Source: Karstenula rhodostoma CBS 690.94
Lineage: Eukaryota; Ascomycota; Dothideomycetes; Pleosporales; Didymosphaeriaceae
Assembly (NCBI GenBank): GCA_010093485.1
Contig: MU001510.1
Location: forward strand, 79,709 to 143,708
Length of the DNA stretch: 64,000 nt
Reading direction: 5' to 3'
Shown here: positions 1 through 13,700 of the stretch, piece after piece
Numbering within the stretch: position 1 is the stretch's first letter
Layout: every line of letters starts with the position of its first letter
Notes under the pieces: model-generated
Databases searched by the model: none
The model's input: the letters and a program-made list of their open reading frames with translations, nothing else
What the model was told of the DNA's origin: nothing
Program-made: the position numbers and the translations under genes

Positions 1-95
1 TTACTATTACTATTACTATTACTATTACTATTACTATTACTATTACTATTACTATTACTATTACTATTACTATTACTATTACTATTACTATTACT
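1..95. repeat. (TTACTA)n microsatellite
   Basis: About 16 near-perfect copies of the 6-mer TTACTA run from the window edge and decay into TTACTTTTACTTT. The array may extend beyond the window. It is not a canonical telomere repeat: no TTAGGG or CCCTAA is present here. Confidence 0.95.
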
Positions 96-505
96 TTTAC
101 TTTTTATTTATATATTTACTATACTATATAGGACCCTTTATATCTAGTAGATATTTACCTCTTCTATTATTTTTATTATAAACGTTTTATTTTCTTTAGT
201 TACCTCTTTATTATAATAGGTTTTAATTTCTTATAGCTTTTATTATATATATACTAGGTATTACTACTATATTATTACCCTTTTTAATTTTATAATAGCT
301 AACTAAGTTATATAATTTAGTTTAAATACTCTATTAATATTTATATATACTAGATTCTTATTAATTTTAACTTTATTATAGATTCTTTAGATATTTTTTA
401 TTATTACTATTATACTAAAATCTAATTATAAAATAGATATATTTAAAGTATTACTAAGTATTTTAGATAGCTCTATTACTATTTAGAGGTATAGTAGAAA
501 ATATT
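96..505. other. unassigned RIP-degraded AT-rich DNA
   Basis: The stretch is AT-rich, has almost no CpA or TpG and no open frame. I could not match it by eye to the gypsy, copia, R1 or R2 families elsewhere in the window. It may be the 5' part of the R1 copy that follows, or unrelated mutated DNA. Confidence 0.5.
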
Positions 506-512
506 TATATAG

Positions 513-545
<33 letters not shown>
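506..545. repeat. (TTA)n microsatellite
   Basis: This is a run of about 12 TTA/ATT triplets. It lies at the left limit of the R1 retroposon copy, where the longer R1 form has a shorter TTA-rich tract, so it is probably an expansion inside that element. Confidence 0.85.
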
Positions 546-556
<11 letters not shown>

Positions 557-772
557 GTATTAGTTAAATTAATTCTAAGGACTAGGTATTATATTAGTAT
601 ATCTAAAATACTATATAAGTATAATATTATATTATTAAGTAGGATATATAGTATATTAATAATAGCTATTTTAATTATATTTCTAGTACTATTAATAACT
701 AATAGAGTATAGAAGTAATATAAGTAATAGTATTTATTTATATATACTTTTCTTCTAATTTTAATAAGAACT
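546..772 (+). mobile_element. R1 retroposon, left part (split by copia-1)
   Basis: The sequence aligns with the reverse complement of the 1,304-bp R1 element at 4,401-5,704, for example the block around 661-772. It breaks exactly at the copia-1 target-site duplication GAACT (768-772) and resumes at 9,316. The 5' limit of this copy is uncertain. Confidence 0.7.
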
Positions 773-978
773 TATTAAGAATATAAATAATATTTAGTAA
801 TATTAGGGTTTATAGAGCTCTAATTAGCCGCGATAAAGGATATTTTAACTTAAATACTAAACTAATTTAGAATAAGTATAGTATATAACTAGTCTTTCTA
901 GTAATCTTTTCTTATATAGAAATTTAATTAATTTACTCTCTAAATAAAGGGATATTTAAACTCCTTTTCTCTATTATA
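773..978 (+). repeat. copia-1 5' LTR
   Basis: This 206-bp direct repeat pairs with 9,110-9,315. It is followed by GTTATAAGTCTAGTAC, which occupies the primer-binding-site position and is conserved next to the 5' LTRs of all three copia copies. Confidence 0.93.
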
Positions 979-3900
979 GTTATAAGTCTAGTACTTAGAA
1001 TATAAAATAATTCTCTTTATATACTTTACTACTTAAATATACCCTTTTAGATTCTTTTATTATACTAAAAGCCTTCTTTATTTAATAAAGCTATAAGTAA
1101 TTTAATTATTCTAGTTACTTAGACCTAATTTATTAATTAAATAAGCTAGCCTTATTAGTTTATAAGCTTATATTTTTAAGTAAACTCTAAAGATATCTAG
1201 TCTAAAATTAATCTAGATAATCTAATAGTCTTCTTAATTAAGGATAATTACCCTATTTAACTAGTTATTCTAGAGGAACTATACTAACTAGTTACTTTAA
1301 ATAACCTTAAAAATTATAAGTAGGAGCTTAAATTATATAAAAAGAATAAGGAAAGCTATATTTTAATAATTATAAAATATTATATTATAGTCTCTAACTA
1401 GTAGATATACTATTCTAAGCTATAAAATCTCTAGAACTAGATTTATACTATTATCTCCTAAGATTTCCTTACTTTAGTAATAATTAATATAGTTAAAAAT
1501 AATAAATCTATCTTATAATATCTACTTTATATACTAAAGAATAATCTAGTATCTATTAAAGAAATAATTAAAAACCTTATTTAAGTATAGTATTATACTT
1601 ATTTTAATAAAGTAAAGAGTAGATAGTAGAATCTAGAAACCTAGTTTAAAAAATAATAATTCCTCTACTATAAAGTAATTATATACTTAGTTAAAGAAAT
1701 TAAAAGAGTACTTATAACTTATAATTTCCTTAAAGCTTTAGATAAGAAGATTACCTCTAAGTAGTCCTACTTAATTAAATAATAAATCCTACTTAATAAA
1801 ATACTTAAAAGGCCTATAATAATATTTTCTAAAATTAGAAAGATATTTTTAATACTAATCTAGAAATAATTACTCTACTCTAATTATAAAAGGACTAGTA
1901 TCTATATAATATTTAGTAATTAGACTATTAAGTCTAGTAGGGAATTATCTAATAATATATAGAATAATAATTATTTTAACTACCCCTATAAGAATATTTA
2001 ATATAAATAGTAACTAATTAAATATTAATACTTATAGATAGCTATTACTAGTACTCTAATTAATAGATCCTAAGTATTTAACCTTTCTAATAAAAAGTAA
2101 AATAAGATTTTAAACTATCTAAAACTTCTATAATAATTAAAGCTATAGACTAAAATTAATAGTACTAATTAAAAAATAAGTAATAAGAAGTAGCTTATTA
2201 TTAACTACTTTAGTAGTATTATAATAGCTCTTATTAATCTAATTAACCTTTTAAGTAAAGTCTTTAAGAATAGAATCTATAATATAATATAGAATTTTTA
2301 CCTACTTTTTAAAAATATAATTCTAGATAGTATAATTACTATTTACCTTATTAATAATTAGAACCTTCTAGTTACTAGTTCTTTTAAGAAAGTAACTATA
2401 GAAGACTAAGTTAAAGTAGAAACTTAAGCTCTACCTATTTTAGAAATAAGAAATTACCTAATTAAGAATATTCTTTATAGTAAGAATAGGAAATAATTAG
2501 AGAATCTACTATTTAAAAATATAAAAGTAGTTAAGAACTTTTATATAAATATTATTTTAAAAGTTTAACTTAAGAAAGTTAGTATTTAGTATTTTAGCTT
2601 AAATAATACTCTAAGGATTAAAATAATTAAATAAAGTATTATAATAGTAAACCTATAGTATAAGTATAACCTTACTTTTTTTTAAATATAAGTTTATATA
2701 CTTTTATCCTACTATTATAAATATAATTTAATTATCTAGACTATTAAGAGAGAATATTTCTTACTTAGATAGTAAAGAACTATAGTATAAGTAATTAGAA
2801 TACCTTAGAAAAAAGACTTTATAAGTTCTAGTTTCTAGTATATATAGTATATTAATTAAAGGAATATAATAATAAGAATATAAGTATTATATAATTATAT
2901 ATATAAATAAGGTAATTTTATAATAACTATATAAATATTTATTATATTTATTCTACTATATTATATAGGACCTATTTAATATAGAATAAAGATAAATACT
3001 TAAATTCTAGATTTTTATAATAAAGGAAGAATTTAGTAGGAAGTTCTATAATTTTAATTTATAAGGGAAAATACTTTTAGAGATTCTATAATTAATAAAA
3101 TACCTATTAACTTTTATAAAGAATAAATACTAGCTCTAAATTATATAAATCTAGTAGAATAATAATATAATAATACTTCTATAGTAAGGGATATTATAAT
3201 ATAAGGAATAAATAATTAAAAAAAAAATTATAATTAACCCTTTATTACCTTATATATATAAAACTAATAGTTTAGTAGAATAAGCTAGAAAAGAACTAAT
3301 TAAATAAATAGTAAAAATAAGGTCTAGTATAAATCTACTAATAAAGTTATAGTTAAAGATTATAAATATAGTAGTCTAGCTATATAATATAAGCCTAAGT
3401 ATAGTATATAGCTTTTAATTACTAAATAAAATATTAAATAACTAATTTTAATAGTACTTTTAGTACTATAAGCTAGTAATTATATAATATATAATAGTAG
3501 ATTTCTATTTAGACTAAAGTAGGATTTATACCTATAGATACTAAGTATATTCTCTAATAAAGGATTATAAAGCTAGATATAATAAAAAGGGATTTAAAAT
3601 AAATCTAAGAGCTTATATTAGATATTTAGTAAGTTATTAAACTTCTAATATTTATAGAATATAGGTTTCTATACTTAATTAAGTAATTATAACTAAGAAT
3701 ATTATATTTAATAAGATAATCTTCTACTAGAGAGTATATAAAGTTAAATTTCTAAAAGTAAAAACTTTAAGAATTATAGAAAATATTTATAATAATAAGG
3801 TTAATAATCTAGAAAATATATTTAATATAATTAATCTTACTTTTAGCTTAAATAAGTATATAAGTACTATAAGAATTAAGAATACTAAGTAACTACTTAG

Positions 3901-4400
3901 GGGTAAAAGATTAGAGTAGATAGATTCTAAAGATAGCTAGCTAAGAAATTAAAAAATAATAATACTAACTACTATATAAGCTATAGGTATAGCTAACTAG
4001 TAGCTAGAAATTTATATAAACTAAGATTTAAGTATAGAACTTATAATTCTAAATATAATACTATAACTAGATATTATAAAAACTAATTAATATAATTATA
4101 AAAATACTAGAAGTTACTAGAATTAGAATTTAATTAAAAAAGCTAGTAAACTAGAGTTTTAGAATAATACTTCCCTAAAATAGGAGCTTTAAAACCTTAC
4201 TATTACCTCTTAATTTAGTATAACTAACTCTATACTACTAGATAAAATAGGAAATTTATTAATAAGTTAAAAGTAATAGTATATCTTCTCTATAGTAAGT
4301 AGGGTAAATAGATAACTTTAAAAAGAGGTACCTAAAATTAACTAACTAATAAGTAGGTATTTACTAGTTTAAAAGTTAAAATAATAAGATATAGATTATA

Positions 4401-5704
4401 TATATTATATATAATTACTATAAGGGCAGGTAAATTAATAAAGGGGTAGATAATATAAGGTATCGCGCTTTACTAATATATAAAGGGACTAAAAAAGTAG
4501 TTAAGGTATACCTAGCGTCTATATATAGGCTAACTAAAAAGGGTATAATACTAAGCTATCTAAAATAGAACTAGTGTAAAACTAGTTAAAGTAGACTTAA
4601 CGCGTACCTACTAATATATAAGAAATCTAATAATAAAGAATTAATAAGGTATTAAAAAGAATAGTTCTTATTAGAACTAGGACTAGGAGAAAAATATATA
4701 TAGGTAGGTATTATTACCTATATTACTTTCTCCTATCCTATACTCTAGTTATTAATAGTGTATAAGAATATAATTAAAATACCTATCCCTAGTATACTAT
4801 AAATCCTATTTAATAATATAATACTTATAGTTCTTATTAGGCTTACTAATATATTACCTATATCTTAGAATTAACCTAACTAATAATAAGCTAATATAGG
4901 TAGTAATATACCTATTCCCTACTATCTATCTAGGGATAATAATAATAATAACTAATACCTATAATAAAGTAAAGAAGTATAGTAAGGATATTTAAATAAT
5001 AATAGTAATAATAGGTAATAGTTATAATATCCTAGAAGTTAAAAGCTAGCTAGGATCTAAAGTTATATATATAGATATAAAGGAAGTACTTAAACTATAT
5101 AAGCTAGACTAGTTAGTAATAAAGTACTTAATAACTACTAGCTATATATATATACTATAGTAATAGGAGATATAGGATATATAGAATTACTATAGTAATA
5201 ATAAAGAGGAGATTAAAGAGAATAAAAAGTTTATAATAGAGGTAATAGGTAATAAGGTAAGTATCTACTAGATATAAGAAATTCTATATAATATAGTAGT
5301 ATAGGTATAGGTAATAGTAATAGTAAAGGAGTCCTAAGTCCTATCCTAAGTCCTAAGCGTAGAGCCTATAGGGCGACGTATAAAGGGTAAAGGGTAAAGA
5401 ATAAAAGATAAAGAATAAAGGATAAAAAATAGGGATAATAACTATATAGGGTTAGTATTTAATAATAGTAATAGGGGTATATAGTATTTAATTATAAAAT
5501 ACTAAGTATAGGAGCTTAGTATCGCGTTAATAGTAAAATAAGGTAATAAGGATTATAATATAGTTAACTAGTATCTAGCTATAATTAGTAGCTTTTAATA
5601 GACCTTAACTAGTTCTAGGGAAAGATAGTAATTAAATAAACTTAACTTAGCTAAGTAAAGATTCTAAATAAATAAATAAAAAGATAACTAACTAATACTG
5701 GCTA
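4401..5704 (-). mobile_element. R1 retroposon, longest form (1,304 bp), nested in copia-1
   Basis: Comparison with the empty site in copia-2 (near 14,190) shows an insertion bounded by a 12-bp duplication, ATATAGATTATA (4,389-4,400 and 5,705-5,716). The left end carries the same 150-bp core as the short R1 copies (ACTATAAGG through the TATATATAGG block), followed by about 1.15 kb not present in the short forms. That extra part contains an AAGGGTA/AAGGATA-type short repeat near 5,380-5,430. I see no reverse-transcriptase motif, though RIP may hide one. The core end is constant between copies, so it is taken as the 3' end and the sense strand as minus. Confidence 0.8.
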
Positions 5705-8700
5705 ATATAGATTATAATAATTAGTTAGGGAGTAAATTAAATTTTAGTATATATATATTAATAGTAGATCTATTTTTAAAAGATAGTTTCTAAATTAATT
5801 TTATATATATATTTATACTAGGAGTAAATAAAACCTAGAATAAGTATAAAGACTATAAAATATTAAATATAGTAATTATAATAGTTATACTTAAAAAACT
5901 AAAATTAGTAATATTACTAGCTTATCTATATAAAAATAAATTACTACTAGAACTAATACTTTAGAAATATCTACTTTTCTATCCTTTAGAAAAGCTATTT
6001 AAGTAGGTTATAATTAAAGAGATTACTACCCTATAGTAGAAAAGAACTTAAATAAAGCTACCCTAATTATAAATAATAAAATACTTACTTCTATTAAAAT
6101 AGATATTTATATATAAATTTAATTAAAATAATTAGTTTAAGAATTATAAAACTTATATTATAGTTAGAGGGGACTTTTAATTAAAGAATACTCTATACTT
6201 AACTTATACTACTATACTTATAATAAAGTTATTCTAAGTAGTAATAGTAATTACTATAGAGTTTAACTTTAAAATTAAATAATATAATATTATAAAAATA
6301 TTCCTAAATACTATAATTATAATAGATAATCCTATAACCTATAAACTTCTAGATAGGTTTAAGATACTAGAAATATATATAAGATTAAATTAAGCTCTCT
6401 ATAGTTTAAGAGACTTACTACTTCTTTAGTATAAAGAGTTTTCCTACTTATTTAGAGCTAAAGGGTTTAAAGTTTTAAAAAAAGAACCTTATTTATTTCT
6501 TTCTAGAGATTAGAAAATCCTAGTACTATTCTATATAAATAATATACTACTTCTATATTATAATAACTATAGAGAGTAAGTTTAAATACTATAGAATAAG
6601 GTTATAAATAAATATAAGATTAAAGATAAGGAACTAGTTAAATAGTTTCTTAAAATATAAATAATTAGAGACTAAGATAATTAGATAATTATACTTATAT
6701 ATAATATATATATTAATAAAATTATAAAAAAATTTAAGCTTTATAAAACTAGTAGTTTCTTACCTACTCCTCTCTTAATTAATAAGTTTAAAAAGAGTAA
6801 AGGTAAAGTATTACTATAGTAAATTAAAAGTTATTAAGAAAAGGTTAGATTAGTATTATATATACTAATTATACTATAATTAAATATTATATTTACTATA
6901 TTAAAGCTATCCTTCTTCCTTATTAACCTAAGTATAAAGTATAAAGTAGTAGTTAATTAAATAATTCTATACTTCTATAGAATATACTAAAAAGTAATTT
7001 AATTTAGTAAATATAATAGTTTAGATCTATTTATTTATAGAGATATATCTTTTATAAATAATCTACTAATAAAATAATTATTCTATAGATATATTACTCT
7101 ACTATTTAGTAGTACTATTCTATAAAAGGTAGTTTACTAAAGTATAATTATAATTTTAACTATAGAAGTAGAGTTTCTTACTCTAGAATATATTAGTAAA
7201 GAAGTAATAGCTTTAAAATACTTCTTTACTAAACTTATACTAAACTTAGGATTACTCTAGTAAATCTACTATAATAACTAATAGATAATTAGACTAGTAA
7301 TTAAAAAAAATAAAAGGATTACTATATACTTTTACTATATTAATATCTAAAATATATAGCTATAATAAGAGTATATAAATGAATTATTTAAGGTTTTATA
7401 TCTTAAAATAAGTAATATACCTATAAATAGTTTAATAAAAGTATTATTAAAATAGTAATTTACTAGATTTATATAGCTATTTAATTTTTAAAATATAAGT
7501 TTTATAATTATAGATATAGAAGAAGTAAAGTAAATAGAGATTTATTAGATTTAATTATAAAAAGTACTTTTTAACTAGAGAATAAAAGAAAAATAAAAGA
7601 AAAATAAAAAAAATCTATTCTACTTAAATATATTAAGTATTTAATTAAAGAGCTTATAAAACTAAATATATTATTATACTTCTAATATATTAAAATATCT
7701 AATATACCTATATTTAAAGCTACCCTAACTATAAATAAGAGATTTCTTAATTTTAAAAAACCTATTATAACTATATAGATATTCCTTAGGGTAATTAAAA
7801 TTAGGCTATTACTAATCTATATTATAATAACTAATACTTAAGCCTACCTTATAGAGTTATTATAAAGTATAATACTTATAAAAAGTAGATATATTATACT
7901 TAGAAATATATATAGCCTTTTATAAGTCTACCTTCTAGCTATTTATAGAGTAGACCTACTAAAAGATAGATAGAGTAGGGCTAGTAGTAAAAATAAAAAT
8001 AAAAGTAGAAAAAATAGAAATAGAAGTAAGAATAGAAGTAAATAAAAGTAAAATAAAAATAGGTAAAATAGAAATAAAAATAAAGAAAGTAGAAAAAGAA
8101 CTAATTATTAAATAGGGGTTCTATAAAAATATAAGAAAGGTATCTTAACTCTTATTTTAATTTTTTAGTATAGCTTAAATATACTATTATAAATAATTAA
8201 CCTTATAAGCCTATATATAATTAGTAAAAATCTAAGTAATAAAAAAGATAAGGGAAATTTATACTAAAGTTTAAATTATTATAAAATAGAATAAAATATA
8301 TTATATATATAGCTAGAAATAGTAGACTATAATAATTAGTAAAATTTAACTAAATAAGTAGAGAATCTAGCTTATATTAATTTATATAAGTATATATAAT
8401 AATAAAAGTAGTACTCTATTTACTAGTTTATAATATTATAGTAGAGACTATTTAATCTACTACTTAAGGTATTTATTAAGTAGCTAAAGTAATTTATTAA
8501 CTAAATAGCCCTAATATACTCTTTTTTTATAACTAGGGGAGTATATAATACTAATAGAAGAGCTTAGCTAAAAGTATAAAAAGTAAATTAAATAAAAAAA
8601 TAATTAGATTAATAAGTTATTTAAGGAGTTATAGTAAATCTTTTAATAGTAACTACTTATTTAGCTTTAAATCTCTCTTTTTATTTATATACTTTAGTAG

Positions 8701-9109
8701 TATAAGCTTTAGTAGCGTTATTAGCTATCTAAAAGGTATAAGTAGAGTATTAAAAAGTAAAAGGTAAAAATATATTATAAAATAGAATAATAGAAATAAA
8801 GAAGAGAAGTTTAAAAAATATAAAAAATATCTTTTTATTTTATTTATCTTTACTAGTTTATACTATATAATAATTATTTATTTTATTTATTATTACTTAT
8901 TATATTTAGTTATAAGGCTACTACTATTTATAAGTACTATACTAAATATTAAAAGACTTTTACTCTAGTTAATTAGTATTATAATACTAATAATAGTATA
9001 ATATAAGTAGAAAATTATAGTCTAAGCTATATATTTTTAAAGGGAAGTTAATCTAAATAAATAAATTCTACTAGTAGATAAATAATAAGTATTATTTACC
9101 TAAAGGGTA

Positions 9110-9315
9110 TATTAAGAATATAAATAATACTTAGTAATATTAGAGTTTATAGAGCTCTAATTAGCTATAATAAAGGGTACCTTAATCTAAGTAATAAACT
9201 AATTTAGGATAAGTATAGTATATAACTAGCCTTTCTAGTAATCTTTTCTTATATAGGAATCTAATTAATTCGCTTCCTAAATAAAGGGATATTCGAGCTC
9301 CTTTTCTCTACTATA
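9110..9315 (+). repeat. copia-1 3' LTR
   Basis: This is the 206-bp partner of 773-978. It differs mainly by C/T and G/A transitions, as expected from RIP. It is followed directly by TSD GAACT. Confidence 0.93.
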
Positions 9316-9590
9316 GAACTATCCTTTTTAATACTTTATTAATTCTTTATTATTAGATTTCTTATATATTAGTAGATATATACTAAGTCTATTTTAGCTA
9401 GTTTTTTACTAGTTTCTTTTTAGTTAGCTTTATACTATACCTTTTTTAGTTAGCCTATATATAGATACTAGGCACGCCTTAGCCACTTTTTTAGTCCCCC
9501 TTTATTTATATATTAGTAAAAGTATAACACGCCTTTTTATCCCCTCTACTTTATTAAATTACCCTACCTTATAGTAAATCTCTATAATAT
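9316..9590 (+). mobile_element. R1 retroposon, right part
   Basis: This continues the R1 copy interrupted by copia-1 and includes the complete 150-bp core in sense orientation, ending in CCTTATAGTAAATCTC. Gypsy-D sequence begins immediately after it. Confidence 0.8.
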
Positions 9591-10217
9591 AATAGATATT
9601 ACTATATATAAATTACTAAAGGGTATAAATAAAAAATAGTATTTAGAACTAAATATAGTCTCTATAAATACTAAGTTATACTATTTAGATTAATAAATAC
9701 CCCTATAATATTTTAGATAGTTATTAATAATATACTATATAAATACTTAGATATATTCTATATAGTATATTTTAATAATATATTTATTTATTCTACTAGA
9801 ATACTAGAGGAATATATTAGATATATAAAAAAAGTATTTAAAAAAATAAAAAAGTATTAGTTACTTTTCTATTTAGATAAATATAAGTTCTATATTATTA
9901 AAATAAAATATCTAAAATTTATTATTTTAAAAGAAGGTATATTAATAAATCTAAAAAAGGTTACTACTATATAGAAATAACTAGTTTCTAAGTTAGTAAA
10001 GAATATTTAGTCCTTTTTAGAGTTTACTAACTTCTATTAAAGGTTTATAAAAAATTATTCTAAAACTACTAAACTACTAATAGATTTTATAAAAAAAAAT
10101 AATAATAAAGTTATATAGTTAATCTAAGGGAGGCTATTAAAGATATTTAGAAAATTATAAATAATATTCCTAATAACCCTACTTCTATAGATATTTAACC
10201 TATAAAAACTAGTAAGG
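9591..10217 (+). mobile_element. gypsy-D, left fragment (reverse-transcriptase region)
   Basis: Plus-strand Ty3/gypsy pol remnant. At about 9,766-9,795 the frame reads V-Y-F-N-N-I-F-I-Y-S, the RIP-altered form of the gypsy YLDDILIYS box. The sequence is collinear with the reverse complement of gypsy-A pol. It stops at AAAACTAGTAAGG, where gypsy-A/C is inserted, and resumes at 50,571. The part upstream of the RT box is not visible in the window; an R1 copy lies there instead. Confidence 0.85.
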
Positions 10218-10381
10218 TATTATAAAGGGTTTCCTATATACCTAACTAAAGTCTATATCTAAAGAATTATTTAAGGAATAAAATATAATAGAGGCTATAT
10301 AAAGAGGTAGGTAAATATTCTATATTATAATAATATATAATATAATAATATTAAAAGAAAACTAAGTATTTATATAAATAT

Positions 10382-10537
10382 CTACGCCCTTTTTAGTTAG
10401 CCTATATATAGACGCTAGGTAAGCCTTAATTACTTTTTTAGTCCCCCTTTATTTATATATTAGTAAAATATAACACGCCTTTTTATCCCCCTTATTTTAT
10501 TAATTTACCTACCCTTATAGTGATTATATATAATATA
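10382..10537 (+). mobile_element. R1 retroposon, short form (156 bp)
   Basis: It is inserted in the gypsy-A/C 3' LTR, with an 11-bp duplication TATATAAATAT on both sides (10,371-10,381 and 10,538-10,548). It carries the core from CGCCCTTTTTAGTTAGCC to CCTTATAGTGATTATA. Confidence 0.85.
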
Positions 10538-10569
10538 TATATAAATATAAAGTACTTTAATTTAGATAT

Positions 10570-10775
10570 TATTAAGAATATAAATAATACTTAGTAATAT
10601 CGGGATTTATAGAGCTCTAATTAGCCACGATAAGGGGTACCTTAACCTAAGTACTAAACTAATTTAGGATAAGTATAGTATATAACTAGCCTTTCTAGTA
10701 ATCTTTTCTTATATAGTAATCTAATTAATTCGCTCCCTAAATAAAGGAATATTTAAGCTCCTTTTCTCTACTATA
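10570..10775 (+). repeat. copia-2 5' LTR
   Basis: A 206-bp LTR, TATTAAGAAT...CTACTATA, followed by the conserved GTTATAAGTCTAGTAC primer-site region. Confidence 0.93.
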
Positions 10776-13700
10776 GTTATAAGTCTAGTACTTAGAATAT
10801 AGAATAATTCTCTCTATATACTTTACTATTTAAATATACCCTTTTAGGTTCTCCTATTATACTAAAAGCCTTTTTTATTTAATAAAGCTATAAGTAATTT
10901 AATTATTCTAGTTATTTAGACCTAGCTTATTAATTAAATAAGCTAGTCTTATTAGTTTATAAGCTTATATTTCTAAGTAAACTCTAAAAGTATCTAGTCT
11001 AAAATTAATCTAGATAGTCTAATAGTCCCCTTAATTAAGAATAATTACCTTATTTAACTAGTTATTTTAAAGGAACTATACTAACTAGTTACTTTAGATA
11101 ACCTTAAAGATTATAAGTAGGAGCTTAAATTATATAAAAAGGATAAGGAAAGCTATATTTTAAGGATTATAGAATATTATACTATAGTCTTTAACTAGTA
11201 GATATACTATTCTAAGCTATAAAATTTCTAGAACTAGGTTTATACTACTATTTCCTAAGATCTCCTTACTCTAGTAATAATTAATATAGTTAAAAATAAT
11301 AAATCTACCTTATAATATCTACTTTATATACTAAAAAATAATCTAGTACCTACTAAAAGAGTAACTAAAAATCTTATTTAAGTATAGTATTATACTTATC
11401 TTAATAAAATAAAGAGTAGATAGTAAAATCTAGAGACCTAGTTTAAAGAATAGTAACTCCTCTACTATAAAGTAATTATATACTTAGTTAAAGAAATTAA
11501 AGAAGTATTTATAACCTATAATTTTCTTAAAGCTTTAGGCGAGAAGATTACCCCTAAGTAGTCCTACTTAATTAAGTAATAAATCCTACTTAATAAGATA
11601 CTTAGAAGGCCTATAATAATACTTTCTAAGATTAGAAAGGTATTTTTAGTACTAATCTAAGAATAATTACTCTATCCTAATTATAAAAGGACTAGTATCT
11701 ATATAATATTTAGTAGATAGACTACTAAGCCTAGTAGGGAATTATCTAATAATATATAGAATAATAATTATTTTAACTACCTCTATAAGAATACCTAATA
11801 TAAATAGTAACTAATTAAATATTAATACTTATAAATAGCTATTACTAGTACTCTAATTAATAGATCCTAAGTATTTAACCTTTCTAATAAAGAGTAAAAT
11901 AAGATCTTAAGCTATTTAAAGCTCCTATAATAGTTAAAACTATAGACTAAAATTAATAGTACTAATTAGAAAATAAGTAATAAGAAGTAGCTTATTATTA
12001 ACTATCCTAGTAGTATTATAGTAGCTCTTATTAATTTAATTAATTTTCTAAGTAAAGTCTCTAAGAATAGAATCTATAATATAATATAGAATCCTTATCT
12101 ATTTTTTAAGAGTATAATTCTAGATAATATAGCTACTATTTATTTTATTAATAATTAGAACTTTCTAGTTACTAGTTCTTTTAAGAAAGTAACTATAGAA
12201 AACTAAGTTAAAGTAGAAATTTAAGCTCTATCTATCTTAGAAATAGGAAATTACCTAATTAAGAATATTCTTTATAGTAAGAATAGAAAATAATTAGAGA
12301 ATCTACTACTTAAAGATATAAAGATAGTTAAGAACTTTTATATAAATATTATCTTAGAAGCTTAACTTAAGAAAGTTAGTATTTAGTATCTTAGCTTAGA
12401 TAATACCCTAAGGATTAGAATAATTAAATAAAGTATTATAATAGTAGACCTATAGTATAAGTATAATTTTACTTTCTTTAAATATAAGCTTATATACTTT
12501 TATTCTACTATTATAAATATAATTTAATTATCTAGACTATTAAGAGAGAATATCTCCTACTTAGATAGTAAAGAACTATAGTATAAGTAATTAGAATACT
12601 TTAGAAAAAAGACTTTATAAGCTCTAGTTTCTAGTATATATAGTATATTAATTAAAGGAATATAATAATAAGAATATAAGTATTATATAGTTATATATAT
12701 AAGTAAGGTAATCTTATAATAACTATACAAGTATTTACTATATCTATTCTACTATATTATATAGAACCTATTTAATATAAAGTAAGAATAAATACTTAAA
12801 TCCTAAATTCTTATAATAAAGAAAGAATTTAGTAGGAAGTTCTATAATTTTAATTTATAAGGGAAGATACTTTTAGAGATTCTATAATTAATAAAACGAC
12901 TATTAACCTTTATAAAGAATAAGTACTAGCTTTAAATTATATAAATCTAGTAGGATAATAATATAATAATACTTCTATAGTAAAGGATATTATAATATAA
13001 GAAATAGGTAATTAAAGAAGAAATTATAATTAACCCTTTACTACCTTATATATATAAAACTAATAGTTTAGTAGAGCGAGCTAAAAAAGAGCTAATTAAA
13101 TAAATAGTAAAAATAAGGTCTAGTATAAATCTACTAATAAAGCTATAGCTAGAGATTATAAATATAGTAGTTTAGCTATATAATATAAGCCTAAGTATAG
13201 TATATAGCTTTTAATTACTAAATAAAGTATTAGATAGCTAGTTCTAATAGTACTTTTAGTACTATAAGCTAGTAATTATATAATATATAATAGTAAATCT
13301 CTATCTAGACTAGAGTAAAATTTATACCTATAGATACTAAGTATATCTTCTAATAAAGGATTATAAAGCTAGGTATAATAAAAGGGTATTTAAAATAAAT
13401 CTAAGAGCTTATATTAGGTATTTAGTAGGCTATTAAATTTCTAATATTTATAAAATATAGGTTCCTATACTTAATTAAGTAATTATAACTAGGAATATTA
13501 TATTTAATAAGATAATCTTCTACTAGAGAGTATATAAAATTAAGCTTCTAAAGGTAGAAATTTTAAGAATTATAGAAAGTATTTATAAGGATAAGGTTAA
13601 TAATCTAAAAGATATATTTAATATAATTAATTTTACTTTTAGTTTAAATAAGTATACGAGTACTATAAGAATTAAGGATACTAAGTAATTACTTAAGGGT

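Larger units (their letters stand above)
773..9315 (+). mobile_element. copia-1, Ty1/copia LTR retrotransposon, RIP-inactivated
   Basis: This is a complete element with 206-bp LTRs at 773-978 and 9,110-9,315 and a perfect 5-bp TSD GAACT (768-772 and 9,316-9,320). LTR ends read TATTAAGAA...CTACTATA, the expected RIP product of TG...CA ends. The relic of the copia reverse transcriptase YVDD box lies at about 6,528-6,560, reading Y-I-N-N-I-L-L-L-Y. A 1,304-bp R1 element is nested at 4,401-5,704. After removing it and its 12-bp TSD the element is 7,227 bp, almost the same as the other two copies. Coding frames are full of TAG and TAA, from CAG, CAA or TGG by RIP, so it cannot be autonomous. Confidence 0.93.
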
